From Janthinobacterium sp. 344 (GTDB lineage: Bacteria; Pseudomonadota; Gammaproteobacteria; Burkholderiales; Burkholderiaceae_D): a DNA stretch of 64,000 nt. The stretch covers positions 644,339 through 708,338 of the forward strand of contig NZ_FOKL01000002.1 in the NCBI RefSeq assembly GCF_900112025.1. The letters run 5' to 3'. Position numbers and translations under genes: made by a program. Under the pieces are notes generated by a model. It was not told where the DNA came from. It saw nothing but the letters and a program-made list of their open reading frames with translations, and did no database searches. This document shows positions 1 to 9,485 of this stretch, piece after piece; position 1 is the first letter of the stretch; each line of letters starts with the position of its first letter.

Positions 1-90
1 CTGGCGGGCCACGCGATGGCCCGCCATCGGCTACAACCATCCATGCGCGCCCGATTTTTCCATTGCGGCGCAAATTCTCCTTGCGAATAT

Positions 91-106
91 GTACCTTATA
101 TAGTAC
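91..106. promoter_or_regulatory. Small dyad upstream of the toxin-antitoxin pair
   Basis: The same four bases GTAC occur at both ends of a 16-base AT-rich segment (91-94 and 103-106), about 17 bases before the toxin start. GTAC is its own reverse complement, so the segment is a dyad. HigA-type antitoxins usually repress their own operon through short dyads at the promoter, so this is a reasonable operator candidate. No convincing -35/-10 pair was found, so it rests on position and symmetry alone. Confidence 0.25.
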
Positions 107-122
107 AACGTAGAGGTGCGTC

Positions 123-473
123 ATGGATGCGTCCCGCTTGCGGCAGATTACCCTGCTGTTCTACGCGAACGGCCATGGCGGCGAACCCGTACGCGACTGG
201 CTCAAGTCGCTCCCCATTGAGGAACGCCATGTCATCGGACAAGACTTGATGCATGCGCAATGGCGCTGGCCCGTGGGCATGCCCCTGTGCCGGCATCTGG
301 GGCAAGGTTTATCGGAAATTCGCAGCAGCTTGCCCGGCAAGCGCATCGCGCGCGTGCTGATCTGCCATCACGGCGATTGCCTGGTGGCGCTGCACGGCTT
401 TATCAAGAAAACCCGGACGACGCCGGACGACGACCTGGCGCTGGCCCGCAAACGCCACAAGGAACTGACATGA
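123..473 (+). CDS. higB: RelE/HigB-family toxin (phage Gp49-like)
   Basis: A 116-residue protein with the layout of Gp49/HigB toxins, ribosome-dependent mRNA interferases. Visible family features are an N-terminal stretch ending in the VRDWLKSLP segment, a central basic RSSLPGKRIARVL strand, and the typical LHGFIKKTRTTP stretch followed by a basic C-terminal helix. A GAGG ribosome site lies just before the ATG. Its stop overlaps the next gene's start (ATGA at 470-473), so toxin precedes antitoxin with translational coupling, the usual HigBA order. Toxicity is inferred from the family only. Confidence 0.85.
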   Translation: MDASRLRQITLLFYANGHGGEPVRDWLKSLPIEERHVIGQDLMHAQWRWPVGMPLCRHLGQGLSEIRSSLPGKRIARVLICHHGDCLVALHGFIKKTRTTPDDDLALARKRHKELT

Positions 474-754
474 ACGCCACCGCTCCCCACCTCGGCAGCA
501 GCCTCGACGACTTCTTAAAAGAAGAAGGCATCTTCGAGCAAACGCAAAACCGCGCCATCAAGGAAGTCATCGCCTGGCAATTGACACAGGCGATGCAGGA
601 ACAGGCGATGTCCAAGACGCGCATGGCGGCCCTGCTGCAGACGAGCCGTTCGCAGCTCGACCGCCTGCTCGACCCCGGCAGCGACGTGACGCTCTCCACG
701 CTGGAACGGGCCGCCGCGCTGCTTGGGCGCAAGCTGTCGGTCACTCTCGTTTAA
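470..754 (+). CDS. higA: HigA-type helix-turn-helix antitoxin
   Basis: A 94-residue protein with an XRE-like helix-turn-helix in its second half: the segment MSKTRMAALLQTSRSQLDRL gives the two DNA-binding helices, followed by the VTLSTLERAAALLG helix. Antitoxins of this kind bind and neutralise the partner toxin and repress the operon. The start at 470 is chosen because it lies in the ATGA overlap with the toxin stop. The last 14 bases overlap the end of the convergent TAXI gene. Confidence 0.82.
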   Translation: MNATAPHLGSSLDDFLKEEGIFEQTQNRAIKEVIAWQLTQAMQEQAMSKTRMAALLQTSRSQLDRLLDPGSDVTLSTLERAAALLGRKLSVTLV

Positions 755-2132
755 GCGTAGAGGCCGGCTCGCCCACCTCTGCGGCAGGATGCTCGCCCAT
801 CAGGGTCAGTATCCTCTTGCGCACGAAATTGATGTGGCTGCGCAAGCCATACAGGCCATCGGCAAACGACAATGGAATCGAGATCTGGTTGACCATGTCC
901 TCGATCTCGTCCAGGCGTTTCAATTGTTCCGCATACACTTGCGCGCGCTGCCCTGGCGGCACGTCTTCCAGCGCCTGCTCCACCGTGCGCAGCTGGCCAT
1001 ACCAGCGGTACACGCGCGAGCGGATGCGCCACACGTACAGGGGCGGCACCACGCGCGACAGGGGCAATATCAGGGCACCGAGCGCCACCACCAGCACCCA
1101 CATGCGGTCGAAGAAATTGGCCAGCCAGAAACTCATGTAGCGCTGCAGCACGGGCGCGCCATCCTTGTAGAATTTCAGCGCTTCGGGCGCGACGGGAATT
1201 TCCGTGTAGCGCGCCGACGGGAACTGCCCCTGCTGCTGGAACCACCCCGTGCCGCCATGGATGCCGGCCGCCGCCTGCACGAACAGGTCGACCAGGGCTG
1301 GGTGCAAGTCTTCGCGCGCGACCAGGGTGGCCGTCGGCGCGATCAGCTGGTAATCCTGCGCGGGGATGTTCTGCCCCAGGTCGACGATGCCACGTGGCAA
1401 GACCACGTGCGTGAGGAAGGGCAGGCGCCGCGTGTAGGCTTCCGCCTGTGAAAAATCAAACAGCTTGATGCCCGGCGTTTGCAGCAGCATCTGGATCAGC
1501 GGCGCTTCCGGCGCCGAGCTGAACACGAGGCCATCGATGCGCCCTTCCAGCAGCTCCACCGTGGCGGGCGTATTCTGCAAGTCGCTCACCGTCAATTCAT
1601 TGGCTTCCACGCCATTCACGGACAGCAATTGCCGAAACAGGCTGGGCACGCCCGTGCCTTCCGGCCCCAGGTTGATCTTCAGCCCTTTCAATTGCGTCAG
1701 TTCCGTGACTGCCTTGTCTTCGCGCATGAACAGCCACACGGGTTCCGTAAACAGGCTGCCCAGCGAGATCAGGCCATGGCGCTCGGCGTCGGCGTGTTCC
1801 GTCGAACCACTTTGCACAAAGGCAATATCGGTCGTGCCAGTATTTAAGCGCTGCAGGTTTTCCTGCGAGCCCAGCGATGGCTGCAGAGTCACCTTGATGC
1901 CGTGCTTGGCGAGGGTGGCCGCATATTTCTTGCCGAACTCTTCGTAGGCGCTATTGTCCTGCCCCGTCGACAAACTCACCTGGCGCGGCGGCGCCGGGTC
2001 GACCAGCCAGTACGCCAGCGCGCAAAACGCGCCCACCAGCAGCAAGGTGGGGCCGGCGGTGGCGAGGAAATCGCGCACGGAAAAGCGGCTGAACGCGAGG
2101 ATTTTGGACATGTGGTGGCGCATAGGTTTCAT
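741..2132 (-). CDS. TAXI-family TRAP-type solute-binding protein with membrane anchors
   Basis: The 463-residue product has an N-terminal membrane segment (about residues 22-44), then a periplasmic-binding-protein body typical of the TAXI family: the [16 protein letters not shown] start, the [20 protein letters not shown] segment, and the [14 protein letters not shown] motif. A second hydrophobic segment ([18 protein letters not shown]) and a cytoplasmic charged tail follow, so it is a membrane-tethered binding protein rather than a free one. No TRAP permease genes adjoin it, so the ligand is unknown. The start could also be one of two nearby internal methionines. Confidence 0.8.
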   Translation of the reverse strand: MKPMRHHMSKILAFSRFSVRDFLATAGPTLLLVGAFCALAYWLVDPAPPRQVSLSTGQDNSAYEEFGKKYAATLAKHGIKVTLQPSLGSQENLQRLNTGTTDIAFVQSGSTEHADAERHGLISLGSLFTEPVWLFMREDKAVTELTQLKGLKINLGPEGTGVPSLFRQLLSVNGVEANELTVSDLQNTPATVELLEGRIDGLVFSSAPEAPLIQMLLQTPGIKLFDFSQAEAYTRRLPFLTHVVLPRGIVDLGQNIPAQDYQLIAPTATLVAREDLHPALVDLFVQAAAGIHGGTGWFQQQGQFPSARYTEIPVAPEALKFYKDGAPVLQRYMSFWLANFFDRMWVLVVALGALILPLSRVVPPLYVWRIRSRVYRWYGQLRTVEQALEDVPPGQRAQVYAEQLKRLDEIEDMVNQISIPLSFADGLYGLRSHINFVRKRILTLMGEHPAAEVGEPASTLKRE

Positions 2133-2243
2133 GGGTGGCTACGATGCCAAGAAAACCGCAACTATGCAAGGCACTTTCATGCGCGCGGCGTGGCCATTTC
2201 GGCTACAGTGCTGGATCGACCACCTGCCCTCGGGAGCCCCCGC

Positions 2244-2849
2244 ATGCTGAAAATTCTTGGAAAAGCCGCCTCGATCAATGTCCGCAAGGTCCTGTGGACC
2301 TGCGAGGAACTCGACCTGCCGTACGAACGCGAAGACTGGGGCAGCGGCTTTCGCAGTACCGACGATCCCGCTTTCCTGGCGCTGAACCCGAACGCCATGG
2401 TGCCCGTGCTGCTCGATGGCGACCTGGTGCTGTGGGAATCGAACACGATCTGCCGCTACCTGTGCGCCCAGGCGGGCCGCGACGACTTGCTGCCAAGCAC
2501 GCCCCGCGCCCGCGCGGAAGTGGAAAAATGGATGGATTGGCAAATGGGCGACCTCAACAACAGCTGGCGCTATGCCTTCATGTCGCTGGTGCGCCAGAGT
2601 CCAGCGCACCAGGATGCGGCCCAGCTGGCGGCGGGCATGAGCGGATGGAACAAGATGATGGGCGTATTGGAACAGCAGCTGCAGCGCACGGGCGCCTACG
2701 TGTGCGGCGAGCAATTCACGCTGGCCGATATCGTGCTGGGCCTGTCCGTCAAGCGCTGGCGGATGGCGCCCATGCAGCGTCCCGACTACCGCGCCATCGC
2801 CGCGTATCACGCGCGCCTGGCCGGCAAGACGGCGGATTTTGCAGGCTAG
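2244..2849 (+). CDS. Glutathione S-transferase family protein
   Basis: 201 residues with the N-terminal thioredoxin-fold half ([18 protein letters not shown], with the SINVRK region in the glutathione-activating position), the cis-proline NPNAMVPVL loop, the [10 protein letters not shown] segment that binds the gamma-glutamyl part of glutathione, and an all-helical C-terminal half with the [10 protein letters not shown]-capping motif. It probably conjugates or reduces small electrophiles; the substrate cannot be deduced. The reading frame extends upstream, but the family alignment and length favour the ATG at 2244. Its stop overlaps the stop of the convergent next gene. Confidence 0.9.
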   Translation: MLKILGKAASINVRKVLWTCEELDLPYEREDWGSGFRSTDDPAFLALNPNAMVPVLLDGDLVLWESNTICRYLCAQAGRDDLLPSTPRARAEVEKWMDWQMGDLNNSWRYAFMSLVRQSPAHQDAAQLAAGMSGWNKMMGVLEQQLQRTGAYVCGEQFTLADIVLGLSVKRWRMAPMQRPDYRAIAAYHARLAGKTADFAG

Positions 2850-3226
2850 TCCAGTTCGATGGCCTCGACCGTGCCGCCGATGACGTAGCAATCGCCATCG
2901 CGGCGCACCTCGTCCAGGCTCGCGGGATCGTCGTGCGCATAGGTGCCATCCACATCCACGCACCACAGCTCGCCGAAACGCAGCAGCTTCACGCCGCAGC
3001 AGATGCGGTTGACGAAGTTGCCCGGCATCTTGATGAGCAATTCCCGCACATCGCCCAGCGTGACGGCCACCTGGCGCCAGACATTGCCTTCCAGCGCATG
3101 GTTTCTCGCGTACAGCACGATGCGCACGGCCTGCACGCCCCCGGGCCGGTACTGCTGCTCGATGGAGACGAGCGCGCCATCGTCAAAGCGGTGGTAGTGC
3201 TGAAAAATCCGCTGCGTCCTGTCCAA
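2846..3226 (-). CDS. Conserved-looking hypothetical protein
   Basis: A 126-residue protein I do not recognise. It starts with TTG, supported by a GGGAG ribosome site six bases upstream. The sequence is mostly alternating beta-type residues with a [19 protein letters not shown] core, suggesting a small beta-rich soluble fold. There is no signal peptide or membrane segment. It sits downstream of the PBP gene behind a strong terminator, so it is probably transcribed separately. Confidence 0.55.
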   Translation of the reverse strand: MDRTQRIFQHYHRFDDGALVSIEQQYRPGGVQAVRIVLYARNHALEGNVWRQVAVTLGDVRELLIKMPGNFVNRICCGVKLLRFGELWCVDVDGTYAHDDPASLDEVRRDGDCYVIGGTVEAIELD

Positions 3227-3236
3227 TGGCGCTCCC

Positions 3237-3268
3237 TCAAAAAAAAACCGGCCCGTGTAGGCCGGCTT
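3237..3268 (-). terminator. Rho-independent terminator of the PBP gene
   Basis: On the minus strand a CCGGCC/GGCCGG stem with a six-base loop is followed directly by a run of at least eight T, about 20 bases after the PBP stop codon. This is a textbook intrinsic terminator for the PBP transcript. Confidence 0.85.
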
Positions 3269-3286
3269 TCCGCTGCAAAAAAAACC

Positions 3287-6200
3287 TTAATTCGTGCACT
3301 GCTTCGCCACGCCTTCGGCCTGTGCGGGTGCCTCGATCAGCGGCATCAGGCTCGGCGCCAGCGAGACCAGCAATTGCACCGGCAGGGCGCTGGTGAAGTC
3401 GTAGTTTTTTGACTCCGGCCCCCGCACATACGCCGTCATGCTGCCATAGAAGCGCTCGCCGATATTGAAGACGAAGGTGGCGGAACGGTTCACATAGCGC
3501 GACTCGATCAGGCGGCCGCCGGCGCCATACACGTCGAAGCGCTGGTCGCCCGTGCCCGTCTTGCCGCCCATCGGGATCGGCACGCCGTCGGCGCCGACAA
3601 ACGCCGTCTTGGCCCGTTTCGCCGTGCCGTCCGACACCACTTCGCGGATGGCCTTGGCCACGGCCTTGGCCACGTCCGGCGACAGCACTTGCTCCGCTTC
3701 CACCTTGCTGCCCCGCTTGACCATGGTGTCGTACGGCGTGTTGGCGGCGAAATGCATGGAATCGATGCGCACGCTCGGCTTGCGCACGCCATCGTTGATG
3801 ATGATGCCCATCAACTCGGCCAGCGCGGCGGGACGGTCGGCCGACGCGCCCAGCGTCGTCGCATACGACGGCACCAGCGAGTCGAACGGGTAGCCCATCT
3901 TCTTCCACTGGCGGTGGATTTCCAGGAACCCTTCCACCTCCAGCAAGTTGGCGATGCGCCGGTCCTGCGCATGCTTGCGGTGCGTGTTGAACAGCCATTT
4001 GTACACTTCCTGGCGTTCCTTTTCGCTGGCCGCCACCATCTGCGTCAGGGTGGAACCTTCGTGCTGGCGCAGGTACGCCACCATCCACAGTTCCAGCGGA
4101 TGCACATTGGCGAGATAGCCGCGGTCGGCCAAGGACCAGTTTTCCATCGCGTACTGCTGGTACATCTTGGCCACGCGCTCGGGCGGCACTTCATTTTGGG
4201 AAGGCAGGTTGGCGTTCAGGAAATCACCAAATTCTTCCAGTGTCCCCTTCGGATTGATAGTGCGGAAGATATTCGCCAGGCGCACGGGCGTCGGGCGGAT
4301 GCTGGCCAACAGGATTTTCTCCTGCTCGTCGACGCTCTTGCCGCGGTACTTCTGGTAGAAGCGGTGCAGGAATTCGCGCCCTTCCTTGTCGGCAAAACGG
4401 CTCAGGTACTGGGCGCGGCGCGGATCGTCCGCGTCGGCCAGCAGCGAGGCCGAGGAATCGGGACGCGAGAACATGTAGTAGCGGGCCACGTCGCGCATCA
4501 GGCGCACGAACACCAGGTTGGTCGACTGGCGCAAGGCTTGCTGCACCGTCATGATGCGGCTGTCGTCGAGCTTGGAGAAATTGCCGAAATGGTGCAAGCC
4601 GCCACCCGTAAAGAAGCCTTCGCCGGGATTGCCCGAATATTTGCGTTCCATGGCGGCCGCCAGCATGGCGGGCAGGTTGCGCGCCTCGCCCAGCGGCAAT
4701 GGTTTCAGATAGGCAATCGCCCACTGCGACAGCATGTCCTTGGGATCGACGGCAATCTTGCCCAGCTCGGCGGCGCTCATGCCGCTATAGCGCTGGTGCA
4801 ACTGGTCGATGATATCCAGGTAAGTGACGAGGGTGCGCAGCTTGGCCGTGGAACCGAGGTCCAGCTTGGCGCCTTCGTTGATGTCCAGCGGCTGGTCATA
4901 ATTATCCGTCTGCACGCGCAGCAAGTTGGCCTGGTCGCCTTTCTGCAGCAAGGTAAAGCTGTACACCACGTTGGCCGGATCGCCATTGCCCAGCATGCCC
5001 TTGCCCGTCAGGCCGGCCGCTTTCGCCACTTCCGGATCGCGCAGCTCGCGCAAGACCTTGGTGACGGCGTTTTGCGCCTGCGCATCGAGCGTGCTGACCA
5101 CTTTCAAATCCAGGCGGTCCAGGTTATACAAGCGCGGATCACCGAGCATGCTGGCCAGGTGATTGCGCACGGCATTCGATGCCTTGCGCGTGACAAACGA
5201 GGTCGATGCCTCCGACTGCACGCCGGACGCCGTCGACGGGCGCAGCTTCTCGGCGATGGCCGCATCACGCAGCCGCGCCGAGATCACGCCCGCCTGCGCC
5301 AGCAAACGCAGATGGCTGTTGGTCAATTCTTCCAGGTCGGCGCCGCCGGCCACCAGGTAGTGCGAGGGGCGGCGCTGCGCGATCAGCAGGCTCAGCGCCT
5401 GCTTGTAGGCCAGCGCGCTGCCCGGCTGTTCCATTTTTCCACTGAGCAAGGTTTTCACTTCGGAAAACGGACGGCCATACCAGACCCACATGCCGTCGCC
5501 GATGCCGTTGACTTCGCCAAAACCGCTTTTCGCCGACAGCGGCACGGTATTCAGGTAGTTGACGACGATCTTGCGCCGCGCTTCCATGGTGTTCTCGCCA
5601 TCCTGGTACGAGCGCAGGCTGGCCGAAATCATCTGCAGCAGCTTGTCCTGCATGGAGCTGGTGCGGCCATCTTCCGAATGGCGGTATTTCTCGATTTGCG
5701 TGGCCAGCGTGCTGCCGCCGCCGCCGCGGTGGCCGCCGAACAGGTTCAGCGCCTTGTCGAGTATGGCCTTGCTCAAGCGGTCCCACTCCACGGCGGGATT
5801 GCGCATGGGCGTGCCCGGATCGAGCAATTCGCGGTTTTCAATGAACAGCAGGCTTTGCACCAGCGCCGGCGGCGCTTCGGCGAAGCCGTCGAACATGCGT
5901 TCCGGATAACTGGCGGCAAACAAGGGGGCGGCGCGGCAATCGAGGATCGACAGGCCGGCGCGATTTTTCTCGTGATAGGTGGCAAAGATGCCCCGGTCGA
6001 CCAGTTGCACCATTTTTGGCGACATGCGCGCCTGCGCCGTGACGGCATAGTCGCGGGCGTTCAGCTTGGTAATAAAATCGGGCAGGCTGGCATAGCCGAG
6101 GCGCTCGTCGTACGGACCGTGCTGCGGGTAGCGGATGGCGTCGGCCGGCGCGGGACCGGGCTCGACCTTGTAGGTCAGCTGGCGGTCCAGGCGCGTGAAA

Positions 6201-6403
6201 AATTCCGCTTGCAGGGCCGAGGTGCGCACTTCGCGCATGACGAACCAGGCCACGCCGGCGATCAGCGCCAGCACGAGGATGGCAAAGATGGGCCAGACGC
6301 GCGAACGGCGCTTCTTCGGCGGGCTCACCGGCGGTGGGGCCGGCGGGGCTGGTTCTTCCTGGGGCCGCTCTTGCGCGGCCAGATTGACGCCTGTGTCTTT
6401 CAT
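3287..6403 (-). CDS. Bifunctional class A-like penicillin-binding protein (GT51 + transpeptidase)
   Basis: A large cell-wall synthase of about 1038 residues. After a proline-rich cytoplasmic tail and one membrane anchor (about residues 33-55) comes a GT51 glycosyltransferase domain with the IENREL, GGSTLATQIEKYR and VVNYLNTVPL segments. A transpeptidase domain follows with all three active-site motifs: STAK (near residue 517), STN (near 628) and KTGTGD (near 945). It should polymerise and crosslink peptidoglycan in the periplasm. It is longer than standard PBP1a/1b, with a divergent first GT motif (ENREL instead of EDRxF). I chose the ATG at 6403; an upstream GTG at 6460 is possible. No strong ribosome site is visible at either. 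Confidence 0.85.
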   Translation of the reverse strand: MKDTGVNLAAQERPQEEPAPPAPPPVSPPKKRRSRVWPIFAILVLALIAGVAWFVMREVRTSALQAEFFTRLDRQLTYKVEPGPAPADAIRYPQHGPYDERLGYASLPDFITKLNARDYAVTAQARMSPKMVQLVDRGIFATYHEKNRAGLSILDCRAAPLFAASYPERMFDGFAEAPPALVQSLLFIENRELLDPGTPMRNPAVEWDRLSKAILDKALNLFGGHRGGGGSTLATQIEKYRHSEDGRTSSMQDKLLQMISASLRSYQDGENTMEARRKIVVNYLNTVPLSAKSGFGEVNGIGDGMWVWYGRPFSEVKTLLSGKMEQPGSALAYKQALSLLIAQRRPSHYLVAGGADLEELTNSHLRLLAQAGVISARLRDAAIAEKLRPSTASGVQSEASTSFVTRKASNAVRNHLASMLGDPRLYNLDRLDLKVVSTLDAQAQNAVTKVLRELRDPEVAKAAGLTGKGMLGNGDPANVVYSFTLLQKGDQANLLRVQTDNYDQPLDINEGAKLDLGSTAKLRTLVTYLDIIDQLHQRYSGMSAAELGKIAVDPKDMLSQWAIAYLKPLPLGEARNLPAMLAAAMERKYSGNPGEGFFTGGGLHHFGNFSKLDDSRIMTVQQALRQSTNLVFVRLMRDVARYYMFSRPDSSASLLADADDPRRAQYLSRFADKEGREFLHRFYQKYRGKSVDEQEKILLASIRPTPVRLANIFRTINPKGTLEEFGDFLNANLPSQNEVPPERVAKMYQQYAMENWSLADRGYLANVHPLELWMVAYLRQHEGSTLTQMVAASEKERQEVYKWLFNTHRKHAQDRRIANLLEVEGFLEIHRQWKKMGYPFDSLVPSYATTLGASADRPAALAELMGIIINDGVRKPSVRIDSMHFAANTPYDTMVKRGSKVEAEQVLSPDVAKAVAKAIREVVSDGTAKRAKTAFVGADGVPIPMGGKTGTGDQRFDVYGAGGRLIESRYVNRSATFVFNIGERFYGSMTAYVRGPESKNYDFTSALPVQLLVSLAPSLMPLIEAPAQAEGVAKQCTN

Positions 6404-6784
6404 GGGATGCTGGGGTAAGGTTGGGTTTGGACGGCGCGGAGAATGCGGTGGCAATACCACTCGGCAGCACTATCGGCGCCAGGCAAGATCACGGCCAAGG
6501 GGCGGCAAGGCCGGTAACAACGAAGATTGCTTAACATGATGTCCAGACCGGTGAATCAAAAATACGTTCTATTGCACAGGCAGGCGGCCCCCGTTTTGAC
6601 ACGCAAAGCCCCTGTTCACCATTCCACCACATCGGCATGAAAACGACTGACGAGCGCGTACAAAAATCTTGCTTCATTGAAGATTTTCGCAAAAAAACAA
6701 CGACTTGGACTGTACGCTTGCGAACATAAGCGTAAGGCGGGCTGGGCGCCAGCGAAAATGCCGCCGGCGCCGGGCTGGCGACTG
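6404..6784. other. Intergenic region upstream of the PBP gene
   Basis: About 380 bases with no convincing gene. It contains a perfect 7-base inverted repeat (TACGCTT at 6713-6719, AAGCGTA at 6728-6734) followed on the minus strand, after a gap of about 15 bases, by a T-run, and another 7-base inverted repeat (CGCCAGC/GCTGGCG, about 6750-6783) just after the CinA-like gene's stop. These could end the upstream transcript, but neither is a canonical terminator. The PBP promoter is presumably here; I could not place it. Confidence 0.4.
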
Positions 6785-7570
6785 TCAGAGCGGGGTGTAT
6801 TCCGCGCGCATGGCGTCGAGTTCGGCGCGCATCTCGGCAAACGCGGCGGCCGCCTGAGCCGGTTCGCCCTTGACCCCCAGTTCGATATGGCGCCGCGTCT
6901 GCGCATCGCCCACGCTGGGCAGGCTGAACACCTTGATCAGGGGAAACTCCGCTTCCAGGCGCACCATCAGCGGCGTCAGCAGGGACTCGGCCGTTTCGTA
7001 CACGAGCAAGGCATGTTCCGCGTGGGGCACCTGGTTGAACAAATGGCGGTAATGCGTGTCGAGCACCCATTCGATCATGGGCCACGACATGACGGGGAAA
7101 CCCGGTACAAAGTAATGCTCGCGCACGGCAAAGCCGGCAATCTTGTTGTACGGATTCGGAATCAGCTCGGCACCCTGCACGAATTCCGCCATTTTCAGGC
7201 GGTGCAGGTTTTCCGGCGAACCCAAGTCGGCCGGCACGCCCGCCTCCTCGCCCATTTCCGTGATGCGCTGCTCGATATTGCGCTTGCCCTGCGGATGCAG
7301 CACCAGCGGCAGGCCCAGCGCATCGGCGGCGGCCTGGCGCGTATGGTCGTCCGGCGTGGCGCCGATGCCGCCAAAACTGAAGACGATGTCGCCGCTGGCA
7401 AAGCTGCGCTTGAGCAAGGCCACCAGGCGTGCCGGTTCGTCGCCCACGTATTCCGCCCAGCTCAGCTGCAAACCGCGCTGCTTGAGCATCTGCACCACTT
7501 TCGGAAAATGCTGGTCGGTGCGCTTGCCCGACAGGATTTCGTCGCCGATGATGATCAATCCGATAGCCAT
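6785..7570 (-). CDS. CinA-like molybdopterin-binding domain protein
   Basis: 261 residues covering only the N-terminal MoCF-like half of CinA: it opens with IGLIIIGDEILSGKRTD and carries the FSFGGIGATPDDHTRQA motif that forms the nucleotide-binding loop in this fold. The C-terminal nicotinamide-nucleotide deamidase domain of full CinA is absent. Short versions like this are common and their activity is uncertain. Start at 7570 is supported by a GAGGAAG ribosome site. It is the last gene of a minus-strand run. Confidence 0.85.
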   Translation of the reverse strand: MAIGLIIIGDEILSGKRTDQHFPKVVQMLKQRGLQLSWAEYVGDEPARLVALLKRSFASGDIVFSFGGIGATPDDHTRQAAADALGLPLVLHPQGKRNIEQRITEMGEEAGVPADLGSPENLHRLKMAEFVQGAELIPNPYNKIAGFAVREHYFVPGFPVMSWPMIEWVLDTHYRHLFNQVPHAEHALLVYETAESLLTPLMVRLEAEFPLIKVFSLPSVGDAQTRRHIELGVKGEPAQAAAAFAEMRAELDAMRAEYTPL

Positions 7571-7592
7571 GAAACTTCCTCGTTCGATTCGA

Positions 7593-7639
7593 TAGTTAAG
7601 TTCGGTAGTTAAGTTAATCTCAAGCGTTAATCTCAAGCG
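7593..7639. repeat. Two adjacent 13-base tandem duplications
   Basis: TTAATCTCAAGCG occurs twice in perfect tandem (7614-7626 and 7627-7639). Directly beside it TAGTTAAGTT occurs twice with the same 13-base period (7593-7615). The second copy of the first repeat overlaps the end of the EI24 gene, so its terminal codons and stop are duplicated downstream. This fills most of the gap between the EI24 and CinA-like genes. Confidence 0.8.
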
Positions 7640-8460
7640 TCTGCCGGCGCCACGTCGGTCATGCCGCGCACGCCCCGCAGGCGCGCCAGCGCTTCCAGGC
7701 AGTAATACTGGAACCACAGGCCCGTAAAGATAAAGATCAGCACATACAGCCAGATGGCGAACGCGGCCAGGAAGGGGAAGAACACCACCGACATCACGCC
7801 GCCCATCCACAGCAAGCCCGGCACGGCACCGGCCGCGCCGGAGACCATGCCGATGGCCAGCAGGGGCCAGCGCTGCTCGCGCATGATGGCCAGGCGCTCC
7901 TCCTTGCTGGCGTAGTCGGCCATGGCATCATAGGCCATGACGCGGTAGGTCAGCCAGCCCCACAGCACGGCCTGGCCCGCCAGCGCGGCCGGCGGAAACG
8001 CGTACAGGGGCAGCATGAGCACCCAGATGACGATAAACAGCAAAAACGTGGCCAGCGACGTACCCACGCTGCCCAGCAGACTGCCGCCATATTTCTTTTC
8101 CAGTTGCGGAAAGTGCCGCCCGCCGATGTGGCGGCCGATGGCCGGCATGGCGAACAGGCCCATGAAGATCAGCGCCGTGAGGATCATCAGCGGCAGCAGC
8201 ATGAACATGGCGATCAGCGGCACGATGACGGCTTTCAGCACGCCCAGGCCGAACGTCGCCAGCACCTGCCCGCTGGTGCGGAAAAAGTCATACTGCGTAA
8301 ACAGCGCATGCAGGCTGTCGATCAACGGCTGCAAGCCCACATACAGCAGCACGCCCCACAGCACCAGCGACAGCACAAACGGCACGGCGCTCAACAGCAA
8401 TATCCTGCCGTGCAGTTGCGACAGGAAGGCACGGCCATACGAATTCAACACATTACGCAT
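7633..8460 (-). CDS. EI24-domain polytopic membrane protein
   Basis: A 275-residue membrane protein with about six hydrophobic segments, matching the EI24/CysZ-like family: an N-terminal amphipathic NSYGRAFLSQLHGRILLLS segment, paired helices, and a central loop (YDAMADYASKEERLAIMREQ) typical of this family. Some relatives are sulfate permeases (CysZ), but most bacterial EI24 proteins have no assigned role. Its ATG overlaps the preceding gene's stop (TGATG at 8458-8462), so it is translationally coupled to the sterol-desaturase-like gene. Confidence 0.82.
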   Translation of the reverse strand: MRNVLNSYGRAFLSQLHGRILLLSAVPFVLSLVLWGVLLYVGLQPLIDSLHALFTQYDFFRTSGQVLATFGLGVLKAVIVPLIAMFMLLPLMILTALIFMGLFAMPAIGRHIGGRHFPQLEKKYGGSLLGSVGTSLATFLLFIVIWVLMLPLYAFPPAALAGQAVLWGWLTYRVMAYDAMADYASKEERLAIMREQRWPLLAIGMVSGAAGAVPGLLWMGGVMSVVFFPFLAAFAIWLYVLIFIFTGLWFQYYCLEALARLRGVRGMTDVAPADA

Positions 8461-9485
8461 CAACGGCGTCCTTTTCGTTTCAATCTTGCAAATTCCACCA
8501 TGCGGCGCAGGCCCAGCCATTGCTGCTGCCAGAAGCCGCGTCCATAGTTGCGTCCCGGCCGGCCGACGCCTGCGCTATCGATGCGGGCCAGCTGGTCGCG
8601 CACGCCCGTGCGCGCATAGCCCGCGGAAAAATTCGCGGTGCCCAGCAGCATATCCCAAATTGGCAGCACCACGCCGAAGTTACAGCCACCCAGGCTGCCC
8701 TTGCCCTTCGACTCATGCCCCACGCCAATGGCATGGTGCGTGCGGTGGAAACGCGGCGAAATCAGCAGCCGCTCGCCGATGCGGCCGAAGTGTATCCTCA
8801 CATTTGCATGCTGCAAGCTTTGCAAAATGCGTGAAATCGACACCAGCAGCACATATTGTCCCGGTGGCACGCCAATGCCCAGCGCCACCAGGGCCATGAC
8901 CACGTCGCGCAACAAGTCGTCCAGCAGGTGGTTGCGGTTATCGCTCCACAAGTTCATGTTTTGCTGGCTGTGGTGCAGGCTGTGCAAGCCCCACCACCAG
9001 CCAAAGTGATGCGAAGCACGGTGGTAGCCATAGTCGACGAAGTCCAATATCACAAAATAAATGATAAAACTGACCAAGGGACTGATGCCGGGCAACAGCG
9101 ACTCCAGGTTCAGGGGATGGATATTGTCGAAACGCAAGGCGCCGGCCAGACCATCCATCAAGGGATCGAGCGTGAAGAAGACCAGCACGGAAAACAGGCC
9201 GATGCGGTGCAGCACCGTGTAGATGAAATCGTTCCAGCGGGCGCGCGGGTCGGTGATCTTTTGCGCGGGTATCCAGGCTTCGAGCGGACGCAGCACGAGA
9301 AACAGCAGCACCAGCTCGCACAGGCCGATCAAGAGCCATTCCGTGCCCTCGAACGCTTCTTCCGTGAATTCGCCAAAGCCCAGGTGATACACGAGGGGAT
9401 TCACCACCGTCTGGAACAGCCAGCCTTGCGCTTCGCCAAAGGTCTCGAGGATGGTGTCGACGACGGGAGTGAGCACTTCCATCAT
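8460..9485 (-). CDS. Sterol desaturase / fatty acid hydroxylase superfamily membrane protein
   Basis: 341 residues with several membrane helices and the histidine clusters that bind the di-iron centre: HRASHH (near 155), HSLHHSQ (near 168) and HRTHHAIG (near 247), with a further conserved WDMLLGT segment. Members hydroxylate or desaturate lipids using oxygen. The substrate is unknown. It overlaps the deacetylase stop on one side (ATGATGG) and the EI24 start on the other, so it belongs to a coupled operon. Confidence 0.88.
   Translation of the reverse strand: MMEVLTPVVDTILETFGEAQGWLFQTVVNPLVYHLGFGEFTEEAFEGTEWLLIGLCELVLLFLVLRPLEAWIPAQKITDPRARWNDFIYTVLHRIGLFSVLVFFTLDPLMDGLAGALRFDNIHPLNLESLLPGISPLVSFIIYFVILDFVDYGYHRASHHFGWWWGLHSLHHSQQNMNLWSDNRNHLLDDLLRDVVMALVALGIGVPPGQYVLLVSISRILQSLQHANVRIHFGRIGERLLISPRFHRTHHAIGVGHESKGKGSLGGCNFGVVLPIWDMLLGTANFSAGYARTGVRDQLARIDSAGVGRPGRNYGRGFWQQQWLGLRRMVEFARLKRKGRR

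Noticed and set aside
3689..6418. 909-codon plus-strand frame opposite the PBP gene
   Set aside because: It is the antisense shadow of a clear penicillin-binding protein; its translation is rich in His, Gln and Arg with no domain.
6713..6734. Hairpin after the CinA-like gene as an intrinsic terminator
   Set aside because: The T-run lies about 15 bases beyond the stem, so it is not a canonical terminator.
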